NCBI RefSeq assembly: GCF_004793475.1
Contig: NZ_SRYZ01000008.1
Coordinates: 1-64,000 of the forward strand
Source of the DNA: Bacteroides muris (ex Afrizal et al. 2022)
GTDB lineage: Bacteria > Bacteroidota > Bacteroidia > Bacteroidales > Bacteroidaceae
Direction: 5' to 3'
DNA: 64,000 bases
The translations under genes and the position numbers were made by a program. The notes beneath the pieces are model-generated. The model had not been told where the DNA came from. It was given only the letters and a program-made list of their open reading frames with translations, and searched no databases. Shown here piece after piece: positions 28,219 through 37,600 of the stretch (positions within the stretch are counted from its first letter, which is position 1; the number at the start of each line of letters is the position of its first letter).

Positions 28219-28254
28219 AAGCCGTAACGGAGAAAATCTTGTTACGGCTTTTTT
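28219..28254 (+). terminator. Terminator of the fumarase gene
   Basis: A 10-bp perfect stem (AAGCCGTAAC at 28219-28228 with GTTACGGCTT at 28241-28250), a 12-nt loop and Ts. Confidence 0.9.
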
Positions 28255-28270
28255 GTTTTGTAGAGGGAAA

Positions 28271-28336
28271 CAAAGTGTTTCGCGGCATAGAACACTCTGT
28301 TTCATCAAGCAAAACAAACTGAAACTCGTTCGGTAT
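28271..28336. repeat. 22-bp periodic repeat, array A
   Basis: Three consecutive units of about 22 bp begin CAAAGTGTTTCG (28271), CACTCTGTTTCA (28293) and CAAACTGAAAC (28315). The same unit type and spacing form the larger array at 57812-58012. Confidence 0.55.
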
Positions 28337-28523
28337 GCTGTATTACTTTGCCAGTTTCAACGGTTATCTATTGTTGGGGCATTATCTGAGGAACCATGAC
28401 TGGATGGGCCGGCAACTCCGTGGCATCGGCATTCCCATGTTTGCCATTGGCTATGCTGTAACATTCATTGGTTTCCGCCATATGATATCCTTGCCGGATT
28501 TTACGGAGGAGATTCAGGGCTTA
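28335..28523 (+). pseudogene. Fragment of a membrane acyltransferase (acyltransferase_3 type)
   Basis: The frame opening MLYYFASFNGYLLLGHYL and continuing through GIPMFAIGYAVTFIGFRHMI to SLPDFTEE looks like the C-terminal membrane part of an acyltransferase_3 family protein. The rest of the protein is absent on both sides. After about 28520 the open frame only continues antisense to the permease gene. I read it as the remnant of a deleted gene. No start signal is evident. Confidence 0.6.
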
Positions 28524-30164
28524 TTATTTCCTCCAGATTCTCCACATATAGTAAGCGCAGTGCGTGAATGCGAAAACAAACGAGATAATCAGCAGCACTT
28601 TGCTTTCTCCCCATCCCACAGTCTGTTGGTGCCACAGCCCGGTGATGACACAAAGAACGGCAAGGATAAGTCCAATCATGTTCAAGGCCACCTGCCCGTG
28701 GCGGGTGGCGCCTCCATGCTCCAGCTTACTGTGCTTCATGCCGTAGCCCACGTAGATGTCCAGACCGATGAGCATCCACAGCACCAGGCGTATCCATGTA
28801 TCGGCAGGAAGGAACAACATCATGCAAAGGCAAGTAAGAATACCCAGTATGGGGATAAGTGGAACAAGTGGGGTTTTAAAGGAACGGGGCACGTCAGGCA
28901 TGGTTCTGCGTACTACCAGTACAGCGGCACAGACTAGCGTGAAGGCCATCAGCGTGCCGATGCTTGTCATCTCTCCGGCCAGCCGTGCGGGTACAAAAGC
29001 TGCCAGCAGGCCCACAAGTACCATGAAGAGCAGGTTGCTGCGTGCCGGAGTACGGAACTTTTCGTTGATATGCGAGAAGAAAGGAGGCAGCAGCCCGTCG
29101 TGGCTCATGCTTAGGAATACGCGGCTCTGTCCCAGCAGTGTCACCATGATGACGGAGCAATATCCGAACAGAATGGACAGCACGATGGCACGGTTCAGCC
29201 AGGGATAGTCCGGCTGGATGATACCTGCAGCATCAGCCTGCCCCATGTGCTCTATGGCTATGGCAACGGGAGCAATGCCTTGCTGTCCGCTGAAGGCGGT
29301 GTAGTGTGCCACTCCCGTCATGACGTGGGCAAAAACCATATAGAGCACGGTGCATACCAGCAGGGAGACCAGAATGCCGATAGGCATGTTCCGCTTCGGG
29401 TTCTTCGTCTCTTGGGCGGCTGTGCTCACGGCGTCGAACCCGAGGAAGGCGAAGAATACGATGGCCGCCCCTCGCATGATGCCGGAGAAGCCATATTCGC
29501 CCAGCACGCCCGTATTGGCAGGGATGTAAGGTGTATAGTTGTCGGTATTGATGTATTTCCAGCCGAGTATGACAAAAATCAGTATGACGGAAACCTTCAG
29601 GAATACAATGAAGCCGTTGAAGATGGAGCTGCCTTCCGTGCCCCGTATCAGGAAGAGGCTCATCAGCACTACGATAAGGAAGGCGGGGATATTTACGACT
29701 CCGCCATCCCAGGGACAGGCGGTGAGGGCTTGCGGTAGATGTATGTCCAGTCCCTCGAGAAAGACGACCAGATAGCGGCTCCAGCTGATGCTTACCGTGG
29801 TTGCGGCTACGGTGTATTCCAGTACCAGGTCCCACCCGATAATCCAGGCGATGAGTTCGCCCATCGTGGCATACGAGTAGGTGTATGCGCTGCCGGCTAC
29901 GGGTATCATGGATGCAAATTCCGCATAACATAGTCCGGCGAAGCAGCATCCCAGTGCGGCAATGGCAAAGGACAGTGTGATGGCCGGTCCCGTATAGCCT
30001 GCCGCCACCGTTCCGGTGATGGAGAATAGACCCGCTCCGATGATGACTCCCACGCCCAGGGCAACAAGGCTCCACGGACCAAGTACACGTTTCAATGTTT
30101 TCTTTCCGGAGGCATTAGCCTCCGCTTGCAGTGCCTCGAATGGCTTTCTGATGAATAATCCCAT
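28524..30164 (-). CDS. APC-family amino acid permease
   Basis: A 546-residue integral membrane protein with about 12-14 hydrophobic segments. The APC signature near the N-terminus is GVGVIIGAGLFSITGTVAA, followed by AALGCCFAGLCYAEFASMIP and GSAYTYSYATMGELIAWIIG. It resembles cationic amino acid/YfnA-type transporters, which use ion gradients to move amino acids. Substrate specificity cannot be read. A -7 box (30192-30199) precedes it and it is a single transcription unit, convergent with the acyltransferase fragment. Confidence 0.93.
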   Translation of the reverse strand: MGLFIRKPFEALQAEANASGKKTLKRVLGPWSLVALGVGVIIGAGLFSITGTVAAGYTGPAITLSFAIAALGCCFAGLCYAEFASMIPVAGSAYTYSYATMGELIAWIIGWDLVLEYTVAATTVSISWSRYLVVFLEGLDIHLPQALTACPWDGGVVNIPAFLIVVLMSLFLIRGTEGSSIFNGFIVFLKVSVILIFVILGWKYINTDNYTPYIPANTGVLGEYGFSGIMRGAAIVFFAFLGFDAVSTAAQETKNPKRNMPIGILVSLLVCTVLYMVFAHVMTGVAHYTAFSGQQGIAPVAIAIEHMGQADAAGIIQPDYPWLNRAIVLSILFGYCSVIMVTLLGQSRVFLSMSHDGLLPPFFSHINEKFRTPARSNLLFMVLVGLLAAFVPARLAGEMTSIGTLMAFTLVCAAVLVVRRTMPDVPRSFKTPLVPLIPILGILTCLCMMLFLPADTWIRLVLWMLIGLDIYVGYGMKHSKLEHGGATRHGQVALNMIGLILAVLCVITGLWHQQTVGWGESKVLLIISFVFAFTHCAYYMWRIWRK

Positions 30165-30191
30165 TGTGCTTCAATTCTGATAAATCGGGCG

Positions 30192-30199
30192 CAAAGGTA
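30192..30199 (-). promoter_or_regulatory. -7 box of the permease gene
   Basis: Minus strand TACCTTTG, 28 bp before ATG 30164, a full consensus match. Confidence 0.55.
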
Positions 30200-30212
30200 C
30201 GGATTATATTGC

Positions 30213-31538
30213 TTATTCCATATAGCGCGCTACTTTTCCACTGATTTGCAGTAGGGAGATTTCACATAATTTGGTATCATATTCCGCGGAGAGAATACGT
30301 TCTTCTGCATCCAGCAGACTCTTTTGGGCTTCGCGCATCTCGATTCCCGAGAGGTTGCCCAGCATATATCGTTCCATGGCAATCTCGTGGTTCTCCTTGG
30401 CAGCCACAAGGTTCTGGCGTTCCAGGTTCAGCATTTGCAGGTTGTTTTGGTAGGCCTGCCATAGGTTGCTGAGGTCGGCGCGCAGGGCTTGCTCCAGTTG
30501 CTCCCGTTCCAAGCGAGCGTTCTGCACGGCAATGCGGGCATTCTTGCGTTCGCGGCGCCGGTTGCCGTCGAACAGATTGAAGCCGACCGTGACGCCGAAG
30601 TTCAGACCGAGGTTGCTGCGGCGGCTGTTGGCAGAGATGTCATACTTGTTGAGGGTGTAGCCGTATCCGCCGTTCATCTTCACGTATGGGTAGTCGCGCG
30701 AGCAGACTTTCTTGTAGTCCAGACGGGCCAGGGTATTGTTCTGTTCGGCACGTAGCAGTGAGGCGTTGATGGTGAGGGTGGCGTTCCACAGCTCCTCGAA
30801 GTTCAGGGAGGCGGTCACGTTGATGAGGCTGTCTTGTATGATAAACGGCTGGTCTACATCTTTGTTTGCCATGAGTTCGTTCAGCTGGATACGTGAGGTG
30901 TGTAGCAGTTCCTGCTGTTTCATGTATTGGGCACTGTCGGCATTGAAGTCCACTTTGGCCTGCTGGTAGTCCAGGCGCGAGAAGTTACCGATGTGGTAAC
31001 GCTCTTCCACAATGCGCAGGCGCTCTTTGGATAGCGATACGGCATAACGGAAGTTCTTCAGGCGGATTTTCTGCTGCACATAGTTATAGTATTCGGCGGC
31101 TATGTTGGCTATCAGGTCCTCGATGGCGATGCGCGTATTGGTCTCGCCTTGGCGTTCCAGCTCCTTGAGCCGTTGGTAGTTGGCGGTAATGTTGAAACCG
31201 TCGAAGATAGTCCAGTTCAGGTTGATGCCTGCATCGAGAGTTTGGTCGAACACTCCGTTGTCCTTGGTTGTCTCTCCGGTGGCTCGGGCTTTGGTCTCGG
31301 TATTGTCTATGGTTCCCTTGTAGCCGGCGGAGAGGTCCAGTGTGGGCAGGTAGCCCGCATTGCCCAGTGTGGCGTTGTTCTTGCTGACCTGCTCTTCATT
31401 GCGGACAATGCGCAGGGAGTAGTTGTTCAGCAATCCCTGCTCTAGGCAGGACTTCAAGGTGTAGGTAGGCGCAGGCTGTGCATAAAGGCCCGGTGCTGTG
31501 CAGACGATGGCTATGAAAATTAAAACAATGTGTTTCAT
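30213..31538 (-). CDS. TolC-family outer-membrane efflux channel
   Basis: The 441-residue protein has a signal peptide (MKHIVLIFIAIVCTAPGLYA) and two OEP repeats with long coiled-coil hairpins (EEQVSKNNATLGNAGYLPTL, NARIAVQNARLEREQLEQAL). It forms the trimeric outer-membrane duct of a tripartite pump. Its ATG overlaps the stop of the RND gene by 4 bp, so it is the third gene of the operon 35756-30213. Confidence 0.95.
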   Translation of the reverse strand: MKHIVLIFIAIVCTAPGLYAQPAPTYTLKSCLEQGLLNNYSLRIVRNEEQVSKNNATLGNAGYLPTLDLSAGYKGTIDNTETKARATGETTKDNGVFDQTLDAGINLNWTIFDGFNITANYQRLKELERQGETNTRIAIEDLIANIAAEYYNYVQQKIRLKNFRYAVSLSKERLRIVEERYHIGNFSRLDYQQAKVDFNADSAQYMKQQELLHTSRIQLNELMANKDVDQPFIIQDSLINVTASLNFEELWNATLTINASLLRAEQNNTLARLDYKKVCSRDYPYVKMNGGYGYTLNKYDISANSRRSNLGLNFGVTVGFNLFDGNRRRERKNARIAVQNARLEREQLEQALRADLSNLWQAYQNNLQMLNLERQNLVAAKENHEIAMERYMLGNLSGIEMREAQKSLLDAEERILSAEYDTKLCEISLLQISGKVARYME

Positions 31539-34500
31539 GCGGTTTTTAGTTTACTTCGGTTGGTTGATACATAACTATAGATGGCAGGCACGATGTACAT
31601 CGTCAGCAGTGTGGAGATGAGCATGCCGCCTACGACGGCAGTACCCATGGCAATGCGTTGGTTGCATCCTTCGCCGGTGGCAAATGCCAGCGGTATCAGT
31701 CCTAGTATAGTAGAGGCACTTGTCATCAGGATAGGGCGCAGGCGTTGCAAGGCGGCATCTTTGATGGCCATCATCTTTTCTTCGCCCGCATCTTGCTTCT
31801 GGTTGGCAAACTCCACGATAAGAATACCGTTTTTGGCTACCAGACCTATCAGCATGATGATGCCGATTTGGCTGAAGATGTTCATGGTAATACCTCCGAA
31901 ATACATGAATACCAGTGCGCCGGCAATCGCGAGAGGCACCGTCAGCATGATAATCAGCGGATCCTTGAAGCTTTCGAACTGGGCGGCAAGAATAAGATAA
32001 ATCAGTACGATGGCGAGTATGAAGGCAAACATCAGACTCGACGAACTTTCGCGATACTCTTTTGAGTCGCCCGTCAGTGCGGTACGGAACGAGTCATCCA
32101 GAGTTTCCTTGGCTATCCGGTCCATTTCGTCCAGTCCCTGACCGATGGTCTTCCTGTCGGCAAGTCCGGCAGAAACGGTGGCGGCGACGAAGCGGTTGTA
32201 GCGGTAGAGCTTGGGAGGGGCGATGCCGCCGGTCAGCTCTATCAGGTTGTCCAACTGTACCATGTTCCCGTTGTCGCTTCGGATATAGATGCCCTTCAGG
32301 TCGGCGGGCTTGTTACGTTGCTGGCGGTTGATTTCGCCTAATATCTCATATTGCTTTCCGTTCATGTAGAAGTATCCCATGCGCTGTCCGCTCAAGCCGT
32401 ATTGCAGGGTTTGGGCAATGTTCTTGGTGCTTACGCCCATGATGCTTGCTTTGTCGCGGTTGATATTGATGCGTGCTTCGGGTTTGCTGAATTTAAGGTT
32501 CACGTCTGCCATTTGGAATACAGGACTTTCGTAGACTTTCGTCATAAACTTGGGCAGCACTTCCTGTAACTTCTCGATGTTGGTGGCCTGCAACACGTAT
32601 TGCACAGGCATGCCGCCACGCCGTCCTCCGAACGAGGAGGATTGCTGCACGAAAGAACGCGCCTTGGTTTTTTTCTGCACCATTTTCGATAGTCTTTCAG
32701 CCACTTCCATTTGGGTATAGTCGCGGTCTTTCATATCTTTTAGCGTGATGCGTACATTGCCGCTACCGCTTGATACGCGCGCAGTCACTGCTTCGGCGTC
32801 CGGTACGAGGGAGTCTACCAGTTGGTTGATGTCTTCAGTGTAGTCGCGGATATACTCGTAGGTCACACCTTCGGCTCCCATCGTGTTGATGCTGATTTGC
32901 GAACGGTCTTCCAACGGCGCCATTTCTGCGGGTATCGTGTTCCAGAGGAAGCCGATGAGGAGAATAGTGATTACGGTAAAGGGCACCGTCATCCAGCGTT
33001 GTTTCAGCAGGGCGTTCAGCGAGCGGCTGTATATCCGGTTCATCCCTTCAAAGAAAGGTTCGGTCTTACGGTAGAACCAGCTTTGCTTTTCGCGTTTCAC
33101 CAGGAGTTTGGTGGCAAGCATCGGGGTAAAGGTCAGTGCGGCAAATGAAGAGATAACCACCGAACCGGATACTACTATACTGAATTCGCGGAACAGCCGT
33201 CCCGTCATGCCATCCATGAACACAATGGGGAAGAACACGGCAACCAACGTGATGGTGGTGGAGATTACAGCAAAAAAGATTTCCTTGGCTCCCTCGATGC
33301 CTGCCTCCTTAGGAGGCATTCCTTTTTCTATGCGGACGTAGATGTTTTCAGTCATTACGATGGCATCGTCCACCACTAAGCCTACGGCCAGCACTACTGC
33401 CAGCATGGAAAGCACATTGATGGAGAAGCCTGCCAGATACATTACGAAGAAGGCACCGATGAGCGAAACCGGAATCACGATGCACGGTACCAGTGTCACG
33501 CGCCAATCGCGCAGGAAGAGGAAGATGATAATGATAACAAGCACAAAAGCCTCGTATACCGTCTGTTTCACCTCGTTGATGGAGGCGCGGATAAACTTGG
33601 TGTTGTCGAAACCGTAGTTGTATTGAATGTCTTCGGGCAAGTCTTTTTTCATCTTCTCCATGCGGTCATATACGGCATTGGCTATTTCTATGTGGTTGGC
33701 GCCCGGCTGCGGAATGACTACGATACCCACCATGGGTACACCGTTCATCTTCATATAACTCTTGATGTCGGCAGGGCCCAGCTCGGCACGTCCTATGTCG
33801 CTGAAACGGACGATACGGTTGCCATCTTCTTTCAGAATAAGGTTGTTGAACTCTTCCGCCGTATGCATCAGTCCCAGTGTGCGGATGGTGAGTTCGGTGG
33901 TATTTCCTTCGATACTGCCGGAGGGAAGTTCCACATTTTCCTGGTCTACGGCATTTTTCACATCCATGGGAGTGATGCCGTAACCGGACATCTTGATGGG
34001 GTCTAGCCAAAGACGCATGGAGTAGCGCTTCTCTCCCCAGATACTTACACTGCTGACATCGGAGATTGTTTGTAGCTGTTCCTTTACGGTGAGGTCGGCA
34101 ATTTCGCTCAACTCCAATAAGGAACGTTTGTCACTCTGGAGTGCCACCATCAGGATAGGCATGGCATCGGCATCCGCTTTTGAAACTGTAGGCGGGTCAC
34201 AGTCGCGAGGCAGGTAGCGTTGCGCGCGCGACACTTTATCGCGTACGTCGTTGGCGGCTGTTTCCAGGTCAACGGAAAGCTCGAACTCCACTGTGATGCG
34301 TGATGAACCTTGCTGGCTGACACTGGAGAGGGAGCGTATGCCGGGAATGCCGTTGATGTTTTGTTCCAGAGGTTCTGTTATCTGGTTCTCGATAACATCG
34401 GCGTTGGCACCCGGATAGGAGCAGGACACCGATATGATGGGATTATCTACGGACGGGTATTCGCGTACACCCAAGTAATTGTAGCCGATGAAACCAAATA

Positions 34501-34567
34501 GCAGAATTATCATGGTAAGTACTGTTGAGAGTACCGGTCGCCGTATGCTTAATTCGGATATATTCAT
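31535..34567 (-). CDS. RND-family inner-membrane efflux transporter (HAE1-like)
   Basis: About 1,010 residues with the RND layout: TM1 after ISELSIRRPVLSTVLTMIIL, the large porter domain, TM4 with the proton-relay Asp pair (GLVVDDAIVMTENIYVRIEK), a second porter domain and the last TMs with GLVAKNGILIVEFANQK. It pumps small molecules to the TolC channel using the proton gradient and is of the multidrug type rather than the heavy-metal type. I start at ATG 34567, as the two upstream codons begin with TTG. It sits between the adaptor and channel genes. Confidence 0.96.
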   Translation of the reverse strand: MNISELSIRRPVLSTVLTMIILLFGFIGYNYLGVREYPSVDNPIISVSCSYPGANADVIENQITEPLEQNINGIPGIRSLSSVSQQGSSRITVEFELSVDLETAANDVRDKVSRAQRYLPRDCDPPTVSKADADAMPILMVALQSDKRSLLELSEIADLTVKEQLQTISDVSSVSIWGEKRYSMRLWLDPIKMSGYGITPMDVKNAVDQENVELPSGSIEGNTTELTIRTLGLMHTAEEFNNLILKEDGNRIVRFSDIGRAELGPADIKSYMKMNGVPMVGIVVIPQPGANHIEIANAVYDRMEKMKKDLPEDIQYNYGFDNTKFIRASINEVKQTVYEAFVLVIIIIFLFLRDWRVTLVPCIVIPVSLIGAFFVMYLAGFSINVLSMLAVVLAVGLVVDDAIVMTENIYVRIEKGMPPKEAGIEGAKEIFFAVISTTITLVAVFFPIVFMDGMTGRLFREFSIVVSGSVVISSFAALTFTPMLATKLLVKREKQSWFYRKTEPFFEGMNRIYSRSLNALLKQRWMTVPFTVITILLIGFLWNTIPAEMAPLEDRSQISINTMGAEGVTYEYIRDYTEDINQLVDSLVPDAEAVTARVSSGSGNVRITLKDMKDRDYTQMEVAERLSKMVQKKTKARSFVQQSSSFGGRRGGMPVQYVLQATNIEKLQEVLPKFMTKVYESPVFQMADVNLKFSKPEARININRDKASIMGVSTKNIAQTLQYGLSGQRMGYFYMNGKQYEILGEINRQQRNKPADLKGIYIRSDNGNMVQLDNLIELTGGIAPPKLYRYNRFVAATVSAGLADRKTIGQGLDEMDRIAKETLDDSFRTALTGDSKEYRESSSSLMFAFILAIVLIYLILAAQFESFKDPLIIMLTVPLAIAGALVFMYFGGITMNIFSQIGIIMLIGLVAKNGILIVEFANQKQDAGEEKMMAIKDAALQRLRPILMTSASTILGLIPLAFATGEGCNQRIAMGTAVVGGMLISTLLTMYIVPAIYSYVSTNRSKLKTA

Positions 34568-34573
34568 GTTCAA

Positions 34574-34673
34574 TTGATAATTGATGGTTGATAATTGATA
34601 ATTGACAAAGAAGAAGTGGTTGCAGATAATGGTTGTTTGATGTGTTCGTTCTCCATTATCAATTCTTCATTTT
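34574..34673. repeat. AT-rich repeat in the efflux operon
   Basis: Repeats of GATAATTGATGGTTGATAATTG on one side face TTATCAATTCTTC and TTTTCAATTAA on the other. They form an imperfect hairpin between the adaptor and RND genes that could lower downstream expression. Confidence 0.45.
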
Positions 34674-35756
34674 TCAATTAACAGCGTCCAGTGTTACCGG
34701 CAGTCCGGTACGAAGTTGCAGCGTTCCTGAAGTAATGACGGTGTCACCGGCTTGCAAGCCTTGCAATACTTGTACTTCCGCTTCCGTACGGATTCCCGTA
34801 GTAATCTCTATCGGTTGGGCTTTTCCGGATTTATAGAGGAATATCTTGTCCTTTCCCATTTCAGGTACGATAGCTTCGGAAGGTACGGCAAGGGCATCTT
34901 GAATTTCGTCCTTGTTCAGCTTGATGCTGGCATAGCGGCCCGGCAGCACGGTTCCGTTGGTATTGGGATAAAGGGCACGGATAGTCAGCGTATGGGTGGC
35001 AGGGTCTATCTTCGATTCGCGGGCATAGACCGTAGCGTGGAAAGCGTTTAGCTTTCCTTCAAGGGTAAAGTCCAGTCCGGCACCTGTCTTTACATCATTG
35101 GCATACCGCTCGGGAACGGCAAATTCTACTTTCAGGGGTGAAATCTTGGTAAGCTTGGCCACGATGGTCGTAGGCGAGGCGTAAGTGCCTACGCTGACTT
35201 GACGCAGACCGATGACACCGTCAAAGGGGGCGCGAAGCTCGGTTTGTGCGATGTTCGATTCTATCAGGTCGATGTCGGCATTCAAGGTGGCAAGTTCTGT
35301 CTTGACTTGTTCGTAGGCTTCCTTGCTGACAGCGTCTCTTTCCAATAGGGCATTCTGGCGAAATACACGGTCTTCCGCTAGCTTTAATTGGGAGACGAGA
35401 CGTTGCAGTTGTGCTTGCAACGGCCGGTCGTTCACTTTGGCAAGCAACTGTCCCTTCTTGACAAAGCTGCCTTCTTCAAAATTTATTTCTACGATTTTAC
35501 CGGATGTCTCGAAGGAAAGGTCCACTTCCTCGTCCGGTAGCAGGCTGCCGCTGATTTGTATCTCATCTTTCAGCAGTTGCGGTTTGATTATTTTTGCATT
35601 TACATTTAGAATTTTCTTACCGTTATGTCGACCGGTCATCACCTTGTCGGCAGCTGTCAATTCTTCATTCTCTTTAGGTAATTGGGAGTAGATTCCTCCT
35701 CCAATCAGTCCGGCACCAATCATGATGATGATGCTCCATTTTACTCTTTTATTCAT
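34674..35756 (-). CDS. RND periplasmic adaptor (membrane fusion protein)
   Basis: A 360-residue HlyD/AcrA-type protein. It has an N-terminal membrane segment, a lipoyl half-motif (FETSGKIVEINFEEGSFVKK), a coiled-coil hairpin (QLQRLVSQLKLAEDRVFRQN), a second lipoyl half (RAPFDGVIGLRQVSVGTYAS) and beta-barrel and membrane-proximal domains. It bridges the RND pump and the TolC channel. It is the first gene of the three-gene operon, and no regulator is adjacent. Confidence 0.95.
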   Translation of the reverse strand: MNKRVKWSIIIMIGAGLIGGGIYSQLPKENEELTAADKVMTGRHNGKKILNVNAKIIKPQLLKDEIQISGSLLPDEEVDLSFETSGKIVEINFEEGSFVKKGQLLAKVNDRPLQAQLQRLVSQLKLAEDRVFRQNALLERDAVSKEAYEQVKTELATLNADIDLIESNIAQTELRAPFDGVIGLRQVSVGTYASPTTIVAKLTKISPLKVEFAVPERYANDVKTGAGLDFTLEGKLNAFHATVYARESKIDPATHTLTIRALYPNTNGTVLPGRYASIKLNKDEIQDALAVPSEAIVPEMGKDKIFLYKSGKAQPIEITTGIRTEAEVQVLQGLQAGDTVITSGTLQLRTGLPVTLDAVN

Positions 35757-35878
35757 GTCGTAGTCTTAGTAGCAATAAAATCAACCTTAAATTAGACTAC
35801 GGGAGAAGAGAATAGTTTAAAAGATAAAGAGTTAAAAAAGTGTAAGAATACAGACTGGAAAGGTGATAAAATGACAAA

Positions 35879-36811
35879 TCAGTAAGCAGCCCGGTATTTT
35901 CCCTCCTCCTTGTCCTCCAGCATGTTCAGATAGGAAGCGTATCGTGACTCACTGATATAGTGCTTCTCGACAGCTTCGCGTACAGCACATCCGGGTTCGT
36001 GGCGGTGGGTACAGTTGCCGTAGCGGCAGTCGGCGGATGTCTTGAATATTTCCGGGAAGTAGTGTCCTATCTCTTCTTCTTCCATATCGAATGTCCCGAA
36101 ACCTTTGATGCCCGGAGTGTCGATAATATATCCGTTGCCCGGAACCGGGAACATTTCCGAGAAGGTCGTGGTGTGCATGCCTTTATTGTGATAGGTGGAT
36201 ATTTCTCCGGTCTTAATCTCTATATCGGGCAATATTGCTTTGATGAGTGTCGATTTCCCCACCCCTGAATGTCCGGAAAAGAGGGTTGTCCGTCCTTTGA
36301 GTTCTTCTTTGATGGTGTCGATGCCTTCCCCTTTTTTGGCAGAAACCTTGAAACAGGGATAGCCGATGGTGGTGTAAAGGTTGATTAGGCTGTCCAAGTA
36401 GTGCAGCTCCTCTTCATCGTAGGCATCCACTTTGTTGAATATAATCTTGACGGGAACACTGTATGCTTCGGCAGAGGCGAGAAAACGGTCTATAAAGGTA
36501 GTGGAGGTATCGGGATAGTTCACTGTCACTATGAGTATGCACTGGTCGAGATTGGCGGCAAGAATGTGCGATTGCTTGGAAAGGTTGGAGGCGCGACGGA
36601 TGATGTAATTCTTTCTGTCCTCTATTTCGCTGATAAAGGCCGTACCTTCCTGGTTCAGTATGATTTTCACATTGTCACCCACAGCTACGGGGTTGGTGCT
36701 TCGTATGCCTTTCAGCCGGAAGTTCCCTTTGATTTTGCATTCGATGTCCCTTCCGTCGTCAGTCCGTACCAAGTACCAGCTTCCGGTGTTTTTTATAACG
36801 AGTCCCCTCAA
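35879..36811 (-). CDS. rsgA: Ribosome small-subunit-dependent GTPase A
   Basis: RsgA is a late 30S-assembly GTPase. The 310-residue protein has the N-terminal OB fold ([20 protein letters not shown]). The GTPase motifs are circularly permuted: G4 [11 protein letters not shown] comes first, then G1 [11 protein letters not shown] and G3 DTPGIKGFG. The C-terminal zinc site is [14 protein letters not shown]. It lies downstream of frr and pyrH, the usual Bacteroides order. Confidence 0.97.
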   Translation of the reverse strand: MRGLVIKNTGSWYLVRTDDGRDIECKIKGNFRLKGIRSTNPVAVGDNVKIILNQEGTAFISEIEDRKNYIIRRASNLSKQSHILAANLDQCILIVTVNYPDTSTTFIDRFLASAEAYSVPVKIIFNKVDAYDEEELHYLDSLINLYTTIGYPCFKVSAKKGEGIDTIKEELKGRTTLFSGHSGVGKSTLIKAILPDIEIKTGEISTYHNKGMHTTTFSEMFPVPGNGYIIDTPGIKGFGTFDMEEEEIGHYFPEIFKTSADCRYGNCTHRHEPGCAVREAVEKHYISESRYASYLNMLEDKEEGKYRAAY

Positions 36812-36812
36812 A

Positions 36813-36916
36813 ATAGTTGAAAGTTGATAGTTGAAAGTTGAACATGGAGAGTTGAAAGGCGCCTATATTGGGTATATCAGGTCATTTTCAACTTTCCATG
36901 TTTCGTTTTCAACTTA
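36813..36916. repeat. Imperfect inverted repeat between frr and rsgA
   Basis: AGTTGAAAGTTGAACATGG on one side pairs with CCATGTTTCGTTTTCAACTT on the other, and the surrounding TTGAAAG/CTTTCAA motifs repeat. It is likely a transcribed hairpin in the frr-rsgA message. Confidence 0.55.
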
Positions 36917-36917
36917 A

Positions 36918-37478
36918 TTAAACGGTCATGATTTCTTTATCCTTTGCAGCCAGCATGTCATCAATCCGTTTGATGAACTTGTCGTGAATCTTCTGCAACT
37001 TCTCTTCACCGCCTTTCTGGGCATCCTCTGCCAGTCCGTCTTTTACAGATTTCTTCAAGGCGTCGATGGCATCACGGCGTGCATTGCGTACGCTGACTTT
37101 GGCAGTTTCTCCTTCTCCCTTGCATTGTTTGGCAAGTTGTTTACGGCGTTCTTCCGTCAGCGGCGGGATGCCGATACGGATAATCTCACCATTGTTTTCG
37201 GGCATAATGCCGAGGCTGGAGTCAATGATGGCCTTTTCAATGACGCGGAACATGCTCTTATCCCATGGCTTGATGGCAATGCTGCGTGCGTCGGGAGTGG
37301 TTACGGCTGCCACATTGTTGATGGGAACCATACTTCCGTAAGAATCCACACGAATACCATCCAGCAAACGGATGTCAGCTTTTCCGGCGCGGATATGAGC
37401 CAATGCCTCGTCCAGATACATGATGGCCATGTCCATACTTTCTTGCGCTTCGTCTAAGATGTCTTTTACGTCTCTCAT
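36918..37478 (-). CDS. frr: Ribosome recycling factor
   Basis: The 186-residue protein matches RRF in length and motifs (LAHIRAGKADIRLLDGIRVD, VNNVAAV-like VPINNVAAVTTPDARSIAI, PPLTEERRKQLAKQCK). With EF-G it splits post-termination ribosomes. A -7 box (37520-37527, TATATTTG on the minus strand) precedes it. It lies between pyrH and rsgA. Confidence 0.98.
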   Translation of the reverse strand: MRDVKDILDEAQESMDMAIMYLDEALAHIRAGKADIRLLDGIRVDSYGSMVPINNVAAVTTPDARSIAIKPWDKSMFRVIEKAIIDSSLGIMPENNGEIIRIGIPPLTEERRKQLAKQCKGEGETAKVSVRNARRDAIDALKKSVKDGLAEDAQKGGEEKLQKIHDKFIKRIDDMLAAKDKEIMTV

Positions 37479-37519
37479 ATTATTTTCGTTTTTTGGAATA
37501 GCTTTAATTGGAAACTTTG

Positions 37520-37527
37520 CAAATATA
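37520..37527 (-). promoter_or_regulatory. -7 box of frr
   Basis: Minus strand TATATTTG, 42 bp before the frr ATG. Confidence 0.5.
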
Positions 37528-37600
37528 ATTATTAAATCGGGAATTGGGAATTAAGAATTGAATAACATTCGGTTTTTATTTCTATTTCTCAATTTTCAAT

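Noticed and set aside
28335..28937. 200-codon open frame as a full gene
   Set aside because: Only the first 60 codons look like protein. The remainder is antisense to the conserved end of the permease.
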